From RHLJ01 sp048058975 (GTDB lineage: Bacteria; Bacteroidota; Rhodothermia; Balneolales; Balneolaceae): a DNA stretch of 64,000 bases. Under the pieces are notes generated by a model that had not been told where the DNA came from, made no database searches, and saw only the letters and a list, made by a program, of their open reading frames with translations. The translations under genes were made by a program, and so were the position numbers. Location of the stretch: positions 62,001-126,000 of the forward strand of contig JBLLNP010000007.1 in NCBI GenBank assembly GCA_048058975.1. The letters run 5' to 3'. This document shows, piece after piece, positions 43,846 to 52,197 of the stretch (within the stretch, counting starts at the first letter, position 1; each line of letters opens with the position of its first letter).

Positions 43846-44023
43846 AGACTCTTTAATTGTGCAGATTCTTCGCTTTCGCATATAAGAGATGAAAGGATAT
43901 TCTACAGTGCTCATTAATCTCAGGGTTGAAACCCTTTCTTGATTATGACCTTGCTAATGCCAAGAACATAAACAAGCATGGACTTCAGTCCTGCTAAATG
44001 TAGAAGATGCTTGAACCAAGTTG

Positions 44024-44053
44024 TGCAGATCCTTCGGAAGTATCCTCAGGATG
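44024..44053 (-). repeat. 30-bp interspersed repeat, copy 2 (inverted)
   Basis: Exact reverse complement of 43816-43845. The pair encloses 178 bases that contain AGGGTTGAAACCCT and GACTTCAGTCCTG-type hairpins and no gene, so 43816-44053 may be one composite element. Confidence 0.9.
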
Positions 44054-44065
44054 ACTTTCCATGTT

Positions 44066-44092
44066 GTCATGCTGAATTAATTTCAGCATGAC
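44066..44092. repeat. GTCATGCTGAA/TTCAGCATGAC hairpin before miaA
   Basis: Perfect 11-bp stem with a 5-base loop (arms 44066-44076 and 44082-44092). Related GCTGAATCA..TTCAGC hairpins are at about 25188-25207 and 30530-30550. It could end transcription of the PorV/PorQ gene, but no U-tract follows. Confidence 0.7.
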
Positions 44093-44134
44093 AAGCCTGA
44101 GGTTTTCTTCCTACCTTCCTCAAAAAAAAGAATC

Positions 44135-45058
44135 GTGCGAATTATCCTCCTTGGCTCTACAGCATCCGGTAAAACGGAATTATCTCTTCAGCTTGCTGAG
44201 GAACTGGGCGCGTCTATCATTTCAGCGGATTCCCGACAGTGTTACAAGCATCTGGATGTTGGAACCGCTAAGCCTTCTAAGGAAGAGCTGGATAAGGTTC
44301 CACATTACAATATTTCTAACCTGGAACTGGAAGAAGAAGATAGCGCCGTGAAGTTTGTGGAACGAGCCAGGCTTTGGGAACGGAAAATTCTTCAGCGCTC
44401 AAAACATATACTTTATGCCGGAGGAAGCACCCTTCACTTAACCGGACTTATTCAGCCTTTCAGCGACATTCCCGATTCTAATGAAGAAAACATTACTCAG
44501 CTCAATCAGCAGATCGAGGAAGAAGGCATTGAACCGCTCTACGAGAAGCTGAAAGAAGTCGATCCGGAGTACATCCCAAAAATGGATGGGATGAATCGGC
44601 AGCGAATTATCCGTGCTCTGGATGTGTGGATGCAGACAGCAAAACCGTTCAGCTCTTTCCATCAGAAAGAAGAACTCACGCTTCCGGAAAATACTCTGGT
44701 ATTCGGGCTTCATCACCCAAGAGAAAAACTATATGAGCGCATTAACCAACGTGTAGAGATAATGATTAAACGGGGATTAATCGAAGAAGTAGAATCCATT
44801 CTTAATAAAGGCTATTCTAAAGAGTTACAGTCGTTGCAAACAGTTGGATACAGAGAAGTAATTAGTTTTCTGGATGGGGATTTCACAAAAGAAGAAATGA
44901 TAGAAAAGATTAAAACTAATACCCGAAGATATGCAAAACGACAACTTACCTGGTTTCGTCGCTGGAAGTTTGTTGAGTGGCTGGATGCGGATAAGCTTTC
45001 TGTTGAGGAGATGAAGAATCAGGTTTTGAGGATCATCACTAGCGCAGACCTCCCCTAG
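44135..45058 (+). CDS. miaA: tRNA dimethylallyltransferase
   Basis: Adds a dimethylallyl group to A37 of tRNAs reading codons that begin with U. 307 residues: P-loop LLGSTASGKTELSL, SADSRQCYKHLDVGTAKPS, YAGGSTLHLTGLI, MNRQRIIRALDVW and ETVGYRE-type LQTVGYREVISFLDG, TNTRRYAKRQLTWFRRW. The start is GTG at 44135; no ATG is in frame nearby. The last three codons (GAC CTC CCC TAG) are part of a GACCTCCCCT repeat end, so the C-terminus has been set by a palindromic element. Otherwise complete. Confidence 0.94.
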   Translation: MRIILLGSTASGKTELSLQLAEELGASIISADSRQCYKHLDVGTAKPSKEELDKVPHYNISNLELEEEDSAVKFVERARLWERKILQRSKHILYAGGSTLHLTGLIQPFSDIPDSNEENITQLNQQIEEEGIEPLYEKLKEVDPEYIPKMDGMNRQRIIRALDVWMQTAKPFSSFHQKEELTLPENTLVFGLHHPREKLYERINQRVEIMIKRGLIEEVESILNKGYSKELQSLQTVGYREVISFLDGDFTKEEMIEKIKTNTRRYAKRQLTWFRRWKFVEWLDADKLSVEEMKNQVLRIITSADLP

Positions 45059-45126
45059 TCTGATGCGTTGTTTTCTTTCATGATAGTTCCTCCCCTCCTT
45101 GCGAAGGAGGGGATAGAGGGGAGGTC
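45047..45126. repeat. GACCTCCCCT...AGGGGAGGTC element at the miaA end
   Basis: Perfect 10-bp terminal inverted repeats (45047-45056, 45117-45126) enclose a strong hairpin CCCCTCCTT-GCG-AAGGAGGGG (45092-45112). The left end supplies the last codons and stop of miaA. Similar in plan to 30579-30686. Confidence 0.85.
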
Positions 45127-45192
45127 GAATCGTAAGATCCCAGATGAAGTCCAGAGATGACCGTTTATTATTCCATCAAATTTTCACAAGCA

Positions 45193-45208
45193 AAGGGTTT
45201 AAACCCTT
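45193..45208. repeat. 16-bp palindrome AAGGGTTTAAACCCTT
   Basis: Perfect palindrome in the gap upstream of purS, followed by CGCGATAACAAC. A related AGGGTTGAAACCCT occurs at about 43922-43935. Confidence 0.8.
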
Positions 45209-45280
45209 CGCGATAACAACCTGAGCACACCTACCTAAAAAAATCCTGAAAAGCCTTTAGCAGCTAAACGCAATAAGCCT

Positions 45281-45288
45281 TAAATTTG
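45281..45288 (+). promoter_or_regulatory. Possible -7 promoter element for the purS operon
   Basis: TAAATTTG fits the Bacteroidota -7 consensus TAnnTTTG and lies 25 bases before the purS ATG. A weak -33 (TTTA) is 21 bases upstream. It would drive purS-clpS-purQ and the genes that follow. Confidence 0.4.
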
Positions 45289-45313
45289 GCTCTCACTTAA
45301 ACAAAGCTCCATC

Positions 45314-45556
45314 ATGTACAAAGCTAAAGTAAATGTAACGCTGCGCCCTTCCATATTAGACCCTAAAGGGAAAGCTGCTCACCACGCTCTTCAGAACCTA
45401 GGAATTAATCAGGTAGAAAAAGTGCGCATTGGCAAATTTATTGAACTGGATGTTAATGCAGATTCTGAAGCAGCCGCGAAGGAAATTGTTGAAAACGCTT
45501 GCGCCAAATTATTGGCCAACGAAGTGATGGAAGATTTCGAAATAGAAATCAATTAA
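45314..45556 (+). CDS. purS: Phosphoribosylformylglycinamidine synthase subunit PurS
   Basis: Small subunit of the FGAM synthase complex (PurL-PurQ-PurS) of de novo purine synthesis; PurS dimers bridge PurQ and PurL so that ammonia can pass. 80 residues, normal size: MYKAKVNVTLRPSILDPKGK, AAHHALQNLGINQVEKVRIG, KFIELDVNADSEAAAKEIVE and CAKLLANEVMEDFEIEIN. ATG at 45314. A ClpS-type gene starts 3 bases after its stop and purQ follows, so the purS-purQ pair is interrupted by clpS. PurL is not in the window. Confidence 0.95.
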   Translation: MYKAKVNVTLRPSILDPKGKAAHHALQNLGINQVEKVRIGKFIELDVNADSEAAAKEIVENACAKLLANEVMEDFEIEIN

Positions 45557-45559
45557 GTA

Positions 45560-45889
45560 ATGGGTTCCGTTTTTCCCGATACCACTTATACTGAAACGGT
45601 GTTGGCTGATTTGGAGGAAGCTACGGAAACCAAAACCGAATCTGAAGTTGAGGAGCAGGTTAAAACGCCCTGGCGCCTTTTCTTGTATGATGACGACATT
45701 CATACCTTCGACGAAGTAATAGAACAACTTATGAAAGCAACCGGTTGTTCCTTCTCACATGCGGAAAAGCTTACCTGGCAGGTTCATAACGAAGGTAAAG
45801 CGATGGTTCATGAAGGTGAGTTCGAAGAGTGTCTTAAAATAGACAGCGTTTTAAAAGAAATTCAACTTGTTACCGAAATAAAAGGATAA
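45560..45889 (+). CDS. clpS: ClpS-type Clp protease adaptor
   Basis: Adaptor that delivers N-degron substrates to ClpAP or ClpCP. 109 residues: a variable acidic N-terminal arm (DLEEATETKTESEVEEQV), then the ClpS core WRLFLYDDDIHTFDEVIEQL, MKATGCSFSHAEKLTWQVHN, EGKAMVHEGEFEECLKIDSV. The usual 'NDD' is DDD, and the Val-His-x-x-Gly-x-A segment is kept (QVHNEGKA). The residues lining the N-degron pocket are only partly canonical, so substrate choice may differ. It lies between purS and purQ with 3-base gaps on each side, so it is co-expressed with purine synthesis genes; clpA is not nearby. Confidence 0.85.
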   Translation: MGSVFPDTTYTETVLADLEEATETKTESEVEEQVKTPWRLFLYDDDIHTFDEVIEQLMKATGCSFSHAEKLTWQVHNEGKAMVHEGEFEECLKIDSVLKEIQLVTEIKG

Positions 45890-45892
45890 AAC

Positions 45893-46591
45893 GTGGCAAC
45901 ATTTGGCGTAATCGTATTCCCCGGCTCTAACTGTGATCATGACGCATATCATGCTATGAAGCATGTTATGAATTGTGATGTGAAATTTCTCTGGCATAAA
46001 GACACCGATCTTTCCGGCATCGACTTTTTGATTGTGCCAGGTGGTTTTTCTTATGGCGATTACCTTCGATCAGGAGCTATCGCCCGTTTTTCTCCCATCA
46101 TGCAGGAAGTGGTTAAGTTTGCAGAAAACGGCGGACCAGTTATGGGAATTTGTAATGGGTTTCAAATCTTGCTCGAGGCCGGTTTAATTCCCGGAGCCAT
46201 GATGCACAATCATAAACTTCGTTTTGTGTGTAAGAGCATTAATATGCGCTGCGAAACTACTAATTCTCTGTTCACATCGGGTTTAAAAGAAGGACAGGTC
46301 TTCAATATTCCTGTTTCTCACGGAGAGGGGAATTATTTCATCAGTAATGACGGCTTGAAATCTCTTCAGGATAATGATCAGGTTCTTTTCCGCTATTGTG
46401 ATAAGTCAGGAAACCTAACTGAAGAGGCAAACTTTAATGGTTCCATCGACAGTATTGCCGGAATTACGAACACCGGTCGAAATGTATTGGGAATGATGCC
46501 ACACCCAGAACGAGCTATGGAAAAAATTCTCGGATCAGAAGACGGTAAACCGATTTTCGATTCCATCCTTAATTCCTTGTCAGTAGCTTAG
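45893..46591 (+). CDS. purQ: Phosphoribosylformylglycinamidine synthase subunit PurQ
   Basis: Glutaminase subunit of FGAM synthase. 232 residues, class I amidotransferase fold: FGVIVFPGSNCDHDAYHAMK, DFLIVPGGFSYGDYLRSGAI, catalytic Cys in VMGICNGFQILLEAGLIPGA, and the His-x-Glu pair in GMMPHPERAME. The start is GTG at 45893, 3 bases after clpS. Together with purS it implies the three-subunit PurSQL form used by Gram-positives and many Bacteroidota rather than the large single-chain enzyme. Confidence 0.96.
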   Translation: MATFGVIVFPGSNCDHDAYHAMKHVMNCDVKFLWHKDTDLSGIDFLIVPGGFSYGDYLRSGAIARFSPIMQEVVKFAENGGPVMGICNGFQILLEAGLIPGAMMHNHKLRFVCKSINMRCETTNSLFTSGLKEGQVFNIPVSHGEGNYFISNDGLKSLQDNDQVLFRYCDKSGNLTEEANFNGSIDSIAGITNTGRNVLGMMPHPERAMEKILGSEDGKPIFDSILNSLSVA

Positions 46592-46610
46592 GATTTAGTA
46601 CCTTCACTGC

Positions 46611-47369
46611 ATGAGCAGCGATTCTACAGTTTTAAAACTCCACAGCCAAGGACTGGTTAAACGTTACCGAAAGCGTACGGTAGTGGACGATGTCTCCATC
46701 AATGTGCAACAAGGCGAGATCGTTGGGCTTCTTGGACCTAACGGAGCTGGAAAAACCACTACTTTTTATATGATGGTGGGGTTAGTCTCGCCCAATTCCG
46801 GGAAGATTTTTCTGAATGAAGAGAATATCACCCAAACCCCAATGTACAAACGTGCACGAAAAGGAGTCGGGTATCTTGCTCAAGAAGCTAGTGTGTTCAG
46901 AAATCTAACCGTCCGGCAAAATCTTGAGACGGTACTTCAATTTCTGGATTTCACAAAGAAAGAAATTAAAGAGCGTTGTGATCGTCTTATCGAGGAGTTT
47001 TCTCTTCAGACAGTGGTAAATAGTAAAGGATATAGCCTATCAGGTGGAGAGCGTCGCAGAACTGAAATTGCACGTGCGTTGGTTACTAATCCAAAGTTTA
47101 TCCTTCTGGATGAACCGTTTGCCGGAGTAGATCCTATTGCTGTGGAAGATATACAGGAAATCGTCTCGAAGCTGAAGGATCAGAATATTGGAATTTTGAT
47201 TACCGATCATAATGTACACGAAACACTCGCAATCACCGACCGGGCTTACCTTATGTTTGAGGGTAAAATTCTGATGGAAGGAGATGCAGATACATTAGCT
47301 AATGATGAAAAAGCTAAAAAATTATATCTTGGCCAGACTTTTAAATTAGACCGATATAAAAACGAATAA
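46611..47369 (+). CDS. lptB: LPS export ABC transporter ATP-binding protein LptB
   Basis: ATPase of the Lpt machine that extracts lipopolysaccharide from the inner membrane. 252 residues: Walker A GLLGPNGAGKTTTFYMMVGL, Q-loop YLAQEASVFRNLTVRQNLET, signature LSGGERRRTEIARAL, Walker B FILLDEPFAGVDPIAVEDIQ, switch His in ITDHNVHETLAITDRAYLM. The wording of these motifs is that of LptB rather than a general transporter. ATG at 46611, 19 bases after purQ; the rhodanese gene follows after 3 bases. lptF/G/C/A are not in view. Confidence 0.95.
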   Translation: MSSDSTVLKLHSQGLVKRYRKRTVVDDVSINVQQGEIVGLLGPNGAGKTTTFYMMVGLVSPNSGKIFLNEENITQTPMYKRARKGVGYLAQEASVFRNLTVRQNLETVLQFLDFTKKEIKERCDRLIEEFSLQTVVNSKGYSLSGGERRRTEIARALVTNPKFILLDEPFAGVDPIAVEDIQEIVSKLKDQNIGILITDHNVHETLAITDRAYLMFEGKILMEGDADTLANDEKAKKLYLGQTFKLDRYKNE

Positions 47370-47372
47370 AAA

Positions 47373-47693
47373 ATGAAAGAAATAACAGTTCAGGAACTCA
47401 AAGAAAAAAAAGAAACCGGGGATGACTTCCTTCTAGTTGATGTGCGTGAAGACTCCGAGTATCTCGTGTCAAATCTAGACGGTCAACATATCCCTCTTGG
47501 TCAACTTCCAAACAGAATGGATGAAATCGAGGCTGATAAAGACACAGAAATCGTAATGATGTGCCGCTCAGGTGGACGTAGCGGAAAAGCAGTCGAAATT
47601 ATGGAAAGCAATGGCTTTACCAATGTTCATAACCTTAAAGGTGGAATTACTGCCTGGTCGAATGAAATCGACCCTAGTATGCCCGTGGCTTAA
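47373..47693 (+). CDS. Rhodanese-like domain protein
   Basis: Single rhodanese domain, 106 residues, probably cytosolic. ITVQELKEKKETGDDFLLVD, VREDSEYLVSNLDGQHIPLG, active-site loop MMCRSGGRSGKAVEIM with the catalytic Cys, and the closing NLKGGITAWSNEIDPSMP. Such proteins move sulfur between donors and acceptors, or use the Cys loop for phosphatase or redox work; the exact role is open. It begins 3 bases after lptB and ends 15 bases before the aminoacylase, within one operon. Confidence 0.92.
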   Translation: MKEITVQELKEKKETGDDFLLVDVREDSEYLVSNLDGQHIPLGQLPNRMDEIEADKDTEIVMMCRSGGRSGKAVEIMESNGFTNVHNLKGGITAWSNEIDPSMPVA

Positions 47694-47708
47694 CTTTAAG
47701 TTAGTACT

Positions 47709-49403
47709 ATGAAAACACTGTTCGCACTATTAACGATATTTTGTTTAATTCAAACCGGAATAGTCGGGCAGCAGTATGATTATATCTTGCTTAATGGTCG
47801 AGTCTTTGACGGCTCCGGAAACCCATGGTATTACGCCGATATCGGCATTTCCAACGACCGGATAGCCGCGGTTGGGGATTTAAGTTCCGCGTCAGCAAGA
47901 GAAATCATTGACATTTCAGGTCTCTACCTTTCACCGGGGTTCATTGATATTCATTCTCACGCTCTCGATCCGGCATCAGCCGGAAGAGGCCTGGATTCGG
48001 AAGACCGGAGAAGAAGAGAAGCCCCTAACCTGATCTCACAAGGCATTACTACGGTAATTGTAAACCAGGACGGACGTTCTTCTACTGATACTTTTTCCGA
48101 ACAAATAGCTGAGCTTGAATCTGCAGGAATTGGAGTTAATGCCGGGCTTATGATTGGGCACAACTCAATTCGCCGGGATGCGCTCGGGGAAAACTACCAA
48201 CGTTTTTCCACTCCTTCAGAAATTCGGGCAATGAAATCTGTGATTCGAAAAGCGATGCAAGAAGGTGCCTTTGGCCTCTCAGCTGGATTAGAATATGTTC
48301 CGGGAAGATGGAGTAATACAGAAGAAGTAATTGAACTTGTAGAAGAAATAGTGCCATTTGGTGGGGTTTATATTTCACATCAACGAAGCGAAGCTAAAAC
48401 GCCAATGCTTTGGTTGCCAAGTGATGAGCAGCCTTCCCCTCCAACCTTGCTTGATGCCGTAGAGGAAACCATAGCTATCGGAGAGGCTACAGGTGCCAGA
48501 GTTGTTGCCTCTCATCTTAAATCCCGTGGAGCAAACTATTGGGGAGGAAGCAATGCTGCAGTTTCTTTGATTGAACAAGCCAGAAACAGGGGCGTTTCAG
48601 TCTATGCAGATCAATATCCTTATAACACAAGTGGTAGTGATGGAAACACCCGGTTAATTCCTAACTGGGCGTTCGATTTTCAAAGGTTTGGCTTGGAAAG
48701 AAATAACTCTCCTAATTATACGCTTCCCATTGAACAAATTCTTAATGACCGGGAGTTAGCAACTTCTTTATACGCAGATATTTCACATTCTTTGGCTTAC
48801 CGGGGCGGCCCAGAACGTATTGTAGTATTTGAGTTTCCTGATTCATCGTACATTGGGAAAAATATTGGTCAACTCGCAATAGAAAATGACCTTTCACCTG
48901 AGGATATGGTGATCGAACTTCAAAGACGAGGATTTGAAAACCGGCGTGGAGGAGCACGATTAAGAAGTTTCTCTATGCACGAAAACGATTTAAATGTTAT
49001 TGCCAACACTGACTGGACAGCAACAACTACAGATGGTGGTATTACTCTACCTGAGGATGGCAATAATGTCCACGCCAGGTTCTATGGTACATTCCCACGG
49101 AAGATTTTTAAATATGCTGTTACAAATCAAACTATCACCGTTGCACATGCAATACGCTCGTCAACCGGATTGCCAGCTCAAATCATGGATATCAGAAATC
49201 GGGGTTTAATCCGAGAAGGTTATTATGCCGATATAGTAGTTTTTGATTTGGAAGAGATTCAGGATCAATCCACGTTCTTTGAGCCACATCAACACTCTTC
49301 AGGGATTGAGTATGTATTTGTAAATGGAAAGCCTTCACTTTATCAAAGAAATCTAACCGGAACACTCTCCGGAAAAATACTTACACCATCAAATTCCCGC
49401 TAG
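47709..49403 (+). CDS. N-acyl-D-amino-acid deacylase family amidohydrolase, exported
   Basis: 564-residue metal-dependent amidohydrolase related to D-aminoacylase and dihydroorotase. Signal peptide MKTLFALLTIFCLIQTGIVG. Metal motif GFIDIHSHALDPASAG; further family motifs are NQDGRSSTDTFSEQIAELES, GAFGLSAGLEYVPGRWSNTE, a His in RVVASHLKSRGANYWGGSNA, and catalytic-Asp-region NTDWTATTTDGGITLPEDGN. The ending VVFDLEEIQDQSTFFEPHQH is the usual C-terminal beta domain. Probably hydrolyses N-acylated D-amino acids or peptides in the periplasm. Its TAG shares the bases CTAG with the stop of the convergent rho gene. Confidence 0.9.
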   Translation: MKTLFALLTIFCLIQTGIVGQQYDYILLNGRVFDGSGNPWYYADIGISNDRIAAVGDLSSASAREIIDISGLYLSPGFIDIHSHALDPASAGRGLDSEDRRRREAPNLISQGITTVIVNQDGRSSTDTFSEQIAELESAGIGVNAGLMIGHNSIRRDALGENYQRFSTPSEIRAMKSVIRKAMQEGAFGLSAGLEYVPGRWSNTEEVIELVEEIVPFGGVYISHQRSEAKTPMLWLPSDEQPSPPTLLDAVEETIAIGEATGARVVASHLKSRGANYWGGSNAAVSLIEQARNRGVSVYADQYPYNTSGSDGNTRLIPNWAFDFQRFGLERNNSPNYTLPIEQILNDRELATSLYADISHSLAYRGGPERIVVFEFPDSSYIGKNIGQLAIENDLSPEDMVIELQRRGFENRRGGARLRSFSMHENDLNVIANTDWTATTTDGGITLPEDGNNVHARFYGTFPRKIFKYAVTNQTITVAHAIRSSTGLPAQIMDIRNRGLIREGYYADIVVFDLEEIQDQSTFFEPHQHSSGIEYVFVNGKPSLYQRNLTGTLSGKILTPSNSR

Positions 49404-50635
49404 GCAATCGCGGCAATCTGATTTAATAATTCCTGATTGCTTTCGGTATTTTTAAGCACCTTGAGTAACCCCAACATCGACTCTCTTGGAGATTTCTTTA
49501 AGAGGTAGCGACGGACCATATTCCGTTCTTCAAGGGAATCGGTGATAAACTTATCCTCGTTTCGTGTACCTGATGCAGTAATATTTATTGCAGGATAGAT
49601 GCGGTCATTTGCCAGCTCCCGATCGAGTACCAACTCCATGTTTCCAGTTCCTTTGAATTCTTCGAAGATCAGGTCATCCATTCTGGAATTTGTCTCAACC
49701 AAACAAGTTGCAATAATCGTTAGCGATCCCCCACCTTCGATTTTGCGAGCTGAACCAAATATCTTTTTAGGGATTTCAAGTGCTCTGATATCTAAACCTC
49801 CAGAAAGTGTTCTTCCGCTATTAGATTGAATAGCATTGTAAGCACGACCTAGTCGGGTCATCGAATCGATTAGTAAAACCGCGTCTTCTCCCATTTCAGC
49901 TTTGCGTTTAGCATAACCAAGTGCCATTTCGGTAATGCGAATATGGCTTTGTGTTTTTTTATCGTTAGATGAAGCGAATACTTCCGCATCCGTTGAGCGG
50001 ATAAAATCGGTCACTTCTTCAGGTCTTTCATCCACCAATAATACGCTAAGATGGATGTCGGGATGGTGCTTAGATAAGGAATTAGCAATTTGTTTCAGAA
50101 GTACCGTTTTCCCTGTTCTGGGTGGAGCAACAATTAAAGCTCTCTGCCCTTTACCGATAGGAGAAACAAGATCAATTACCCTCATTTCTGTGTCTTCGGC
50201 ATGTTCACCCATCTTAATCCATTCAACAGGCATAATCGGGGTTTGGCGTTCAAACCGTGAGCATTTCGTCCAGAATTCAAGTGGTTTACGGTTTATAAAT
50301 TCTACTGAATGGACGTGCTTATTACCTTTATCGTCTTCTTCAAACTCACCTTCAAGAATCAAGCCTTGCCTTAAATCCAGCGCTTTAACTTCTTCCGGCT
50401 TCAGGAATGGATCCTGTGGACTGTAAGTGAATTCATAATCGAGCTTACGGATAAAGCCCCATCCTTTAGTATTTATCTCAAGAACCCCGGCATATTTTCC
50501 GGACACGCCTAAATTGTTATTCCAGTAAAACTTTGGAATAAAAACGTTACCGCCCTTATTGTTACGGTTCCTGTTTTTACTGTTATTATTATTCCGATTT
50601 TTGTTACGGTTTTTATAATTCTTTTTCCGTGCCAT
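49400..50635 (-). CDS. rho: Transcription termination factor Rho
   Basis: Hexameric RNA helicase that ends transcription. 411 residues. Residues 1-30 are an Arg/Lys/Asn-rich low-complexity arm (ARKKNYKNRNKNRNNNNSKN), which replaces the usual N-terminal helical domain. Then the RNA-binding cold-shock-like domain (GVLEINTKGWGFIRKLDYEF), Walker A IVAPPRTGKTVLLKQIANSL, Walker B AVLLIDSMTRLGRAYN, Q-loop LSGGLDIRALEIPKKIFGSA and R-loop GTGNMELVLDRELANDRIYP. ATG at 50635; the gene overlaps the convergent aminoacylase by 4 bases. A hairpin terminator of the upstream TPR gene separates the two transcripts. Confidence 0.97.
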   Translation of the reverse strand: MARKKNYKNRNKNRNNNNSKNRNRNNKGGNVFIPKFYWNNNLGVSGKYAGVLEINTKGWGFIRKLDYEFTYSPQDPFLKPEEVKALDLRQGLILEGEFEEDDKGNKHVHSVEFINRKPLEFWTKCSRFERQTPIMPVEWIKMGEHAEDTEMRVIDLVSPIGKGQRALIVAPPRTGKTVLLKQIANSLSKHHPDIHLSVLLVDERPEEVTDFIRSTDAEVFASSNDKKTQSHIRITEMALGYAKRKAEMGEDAVLLIDSMTRLGRAYNAIQSNSGRTLSGGLDIRALEIPKKIFGSARKIEGGGSLTIIATCLVETNSRMDDLIFEEFKGTGNMELVLDRELANDRIYPAINITASGTRNEDKFITDSLEERNMVRRYLLKKSPRESMLGLLKVLKNTESNQELLNQIAAIA

Positions 50636-50710
50636 TAAAATAAATTGTGTTTTCTCCTCTGTGGAAGTACCGAAATCAATATTGTTTTGAGTAAAAGAAG
50701 GAGAGCTTGA

Positions 50711-50740
50711 AAAAATGGTGCGGAGCTTTTTCTCCGCACC
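50711..50740 (-). terminator. Rho-independent terminator after the TPR gene
   Basis: On the minus strand GGTGCGGA pairs with TCCGCACC (50733-50740 and 50717-50724), GC-rich, followed by ATTTTTT. It lies 53 bases past the TPR stop and before rho. One of the clearest terminators in the window. Confidence 0.85.
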
Positions 50741-50792
50741 TAAATCTTATCAGAAGATGAGAAAAGATACAAATGTTTAAGTTGATAGCAAA

Positions 50793-52130
50793 CTATCTAA
50801 CAGTTGTGGTTTCATTTATCCAACTGTAGCAGCTCATTAAAGAGCCATCTACTTTAACACTTTGTCCATCTTCATAACTAAGTGTAAAAAACTTATCCTC
50901 AGTACTTGGAGTAACCGCTTCATAGGTTGCAAGTTGCGAATTTACCGTATTCGTAACGGAAGGATCTACACTTTTTGCTTTGTTCAGGTAATCAACTACT
51001 ACCCAGTAAACTACTTTATCTTTCGCTTCCAGCTTTCTACCATCAGAACAAGAGCTTACTGCCTGCCCATAGATAGAAGCCATTTTTATGTAAGCAATCC
51101 CATAATTCGGGTCGATTTTTAAAGCAGCATTAATGTATTGCTTGGAAGTCTGAAGTTGTCCCATGCTTGCATAAACATCCGATAAATCAATATTGATCTC
51201 TTTCTTAGACTGATTATCCGGGGCTTCGAGCAAAGCTTCTTTATAGAGAGCTGCAGCTTCCGAATATTTTGCATTTCCTTTTTCAATATCAGCCAATGCA
51301 AGGGCGCTGGCAAAAGACGGTTCAAGCTCGTGGATTTTTTTTAAAGTAACTATTAATTCAGTCTGCATATCCAAGTCCTCTTGTGCATCTGCACAAGCTT
51401 TTAAGGCCTCTAAATCATCCGGGTTCTCCTCTAATTTACCACAAAAGAACTCTAACCTTTCTTCCGGGGCCTTAAACAGTTTCCCTAACGTTTCATCAAA
51501 AAAAGACTGAATATCTGCATCTGCATAAGAAGTAGCTATTTCAATCATAGCAACTACTTCATCCTTCCGGTCCTGACGAACCATATTATCTACTGTTACT
51601 CTAATATAATAGCCATTGGCCGTTGTTGTAGTTTGTTCTGCATCCAGCTTAAACATGGCTTCAAAATCCTGATAAGCTTTTTGAAGTCCGTCATCAATTG
51701 CATTGTAGTTTTCAAGGAAGTAACGGCCTCTTCTTTGGTAAAGCTCATATTCTTCTTCCGGTGTTTCAGCAAATAATTCAAAACTCTTTTCATAAAGAGC
51801 GAGCGCTGAATCTATATATGTTTCCCTCTCACTTGGATCTTCTTTCGCAAGACCTAATTTAGTATACATATCGATAAACTTTGGATACTGAAGAGAAAGT
51901 TTAAATCTACCAGTGGGAATCCCTTCAATTTCGGTTGGATTTTTACACAACATCCATCTTCCGAATTTAAGTGCCAATGGAAAATCTTCATTTCTGTAAT
52001 TGCCCTGAAATATGGAAAATGCGGCTATTTCGGTATACCCTTCCGGAGGATTTGGATTACAATCATCCTGTGCATATGCAAAAGATGTCCCCACAAATAA
52101 AATCCCAAGTATTGTAGCTAATAGTTTCAT
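50793..52130 (-). CDS. Exported tetratricopeptide-repeat protein
   Basis: 445 residues with a signal peptide (MKLLATILGILFVGTSFAYA). The mature protein is helical with TPR-like repeats, best seen at ALALADIEKGNAKYSEAAAL, YKEALLEAPDN and LSDVYASMGQLQTSKQYINA followed by ALKIDPNYGIAYIKMASIYG. A few Cys are spread through it (CNPNPPEGY, CSDGRKL, MSCYSW). Proteins of this type are scaffolds in the periplasm or at the outer membrane; the partner is unknown. It follows a putative outer-membrane protein gene after 67 bases and is closed by a strong terminator. Confidence 0.82.
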   Translation of the reverse strand: MKLLATILGILFVGTSFAYAQDDCNPNPPEGYTEIAAFSIFQGNYRNEDFPLALKFGRWMLCKNPTEIEGIPTGRFKLSLQYPKFIDMYTKLGLAKEDPSERETYIDSALALYEKSFELFAETPEEEYELYQRRGRYFLENYNAIDDGLQKAYQDFEAMFKLDAEQTTTTANGYYIRVTVDNMVRQDRKDEVVAMIEIATSYADADIQSFFDETLGKLFKAPEERLEFFCGKLEENPDDLEALKACADAQEDLDMQTELIVTLKKIHELEPSFASALALADIEKGNAKYSEAAALYKEALLEAPDNQSKKEINIDLSDVYASMGQLQTSKQYINAALKIDPNYGIAYIKMASIYGQAVSSCSDGRKLEAKDKVVYWVVVDYLNKAKSVDPSVTNTVNSQLATYEAVTPSTEDKFFTLSYEDGQSVKVDGSLMSCYSWINETTTVR

Positions 52131-52197
52131 TGCTTTTTTATTTATTGATTAATGCATGTATATAAACTCTACAGTTCTTCCATTTATTACTATAGAA

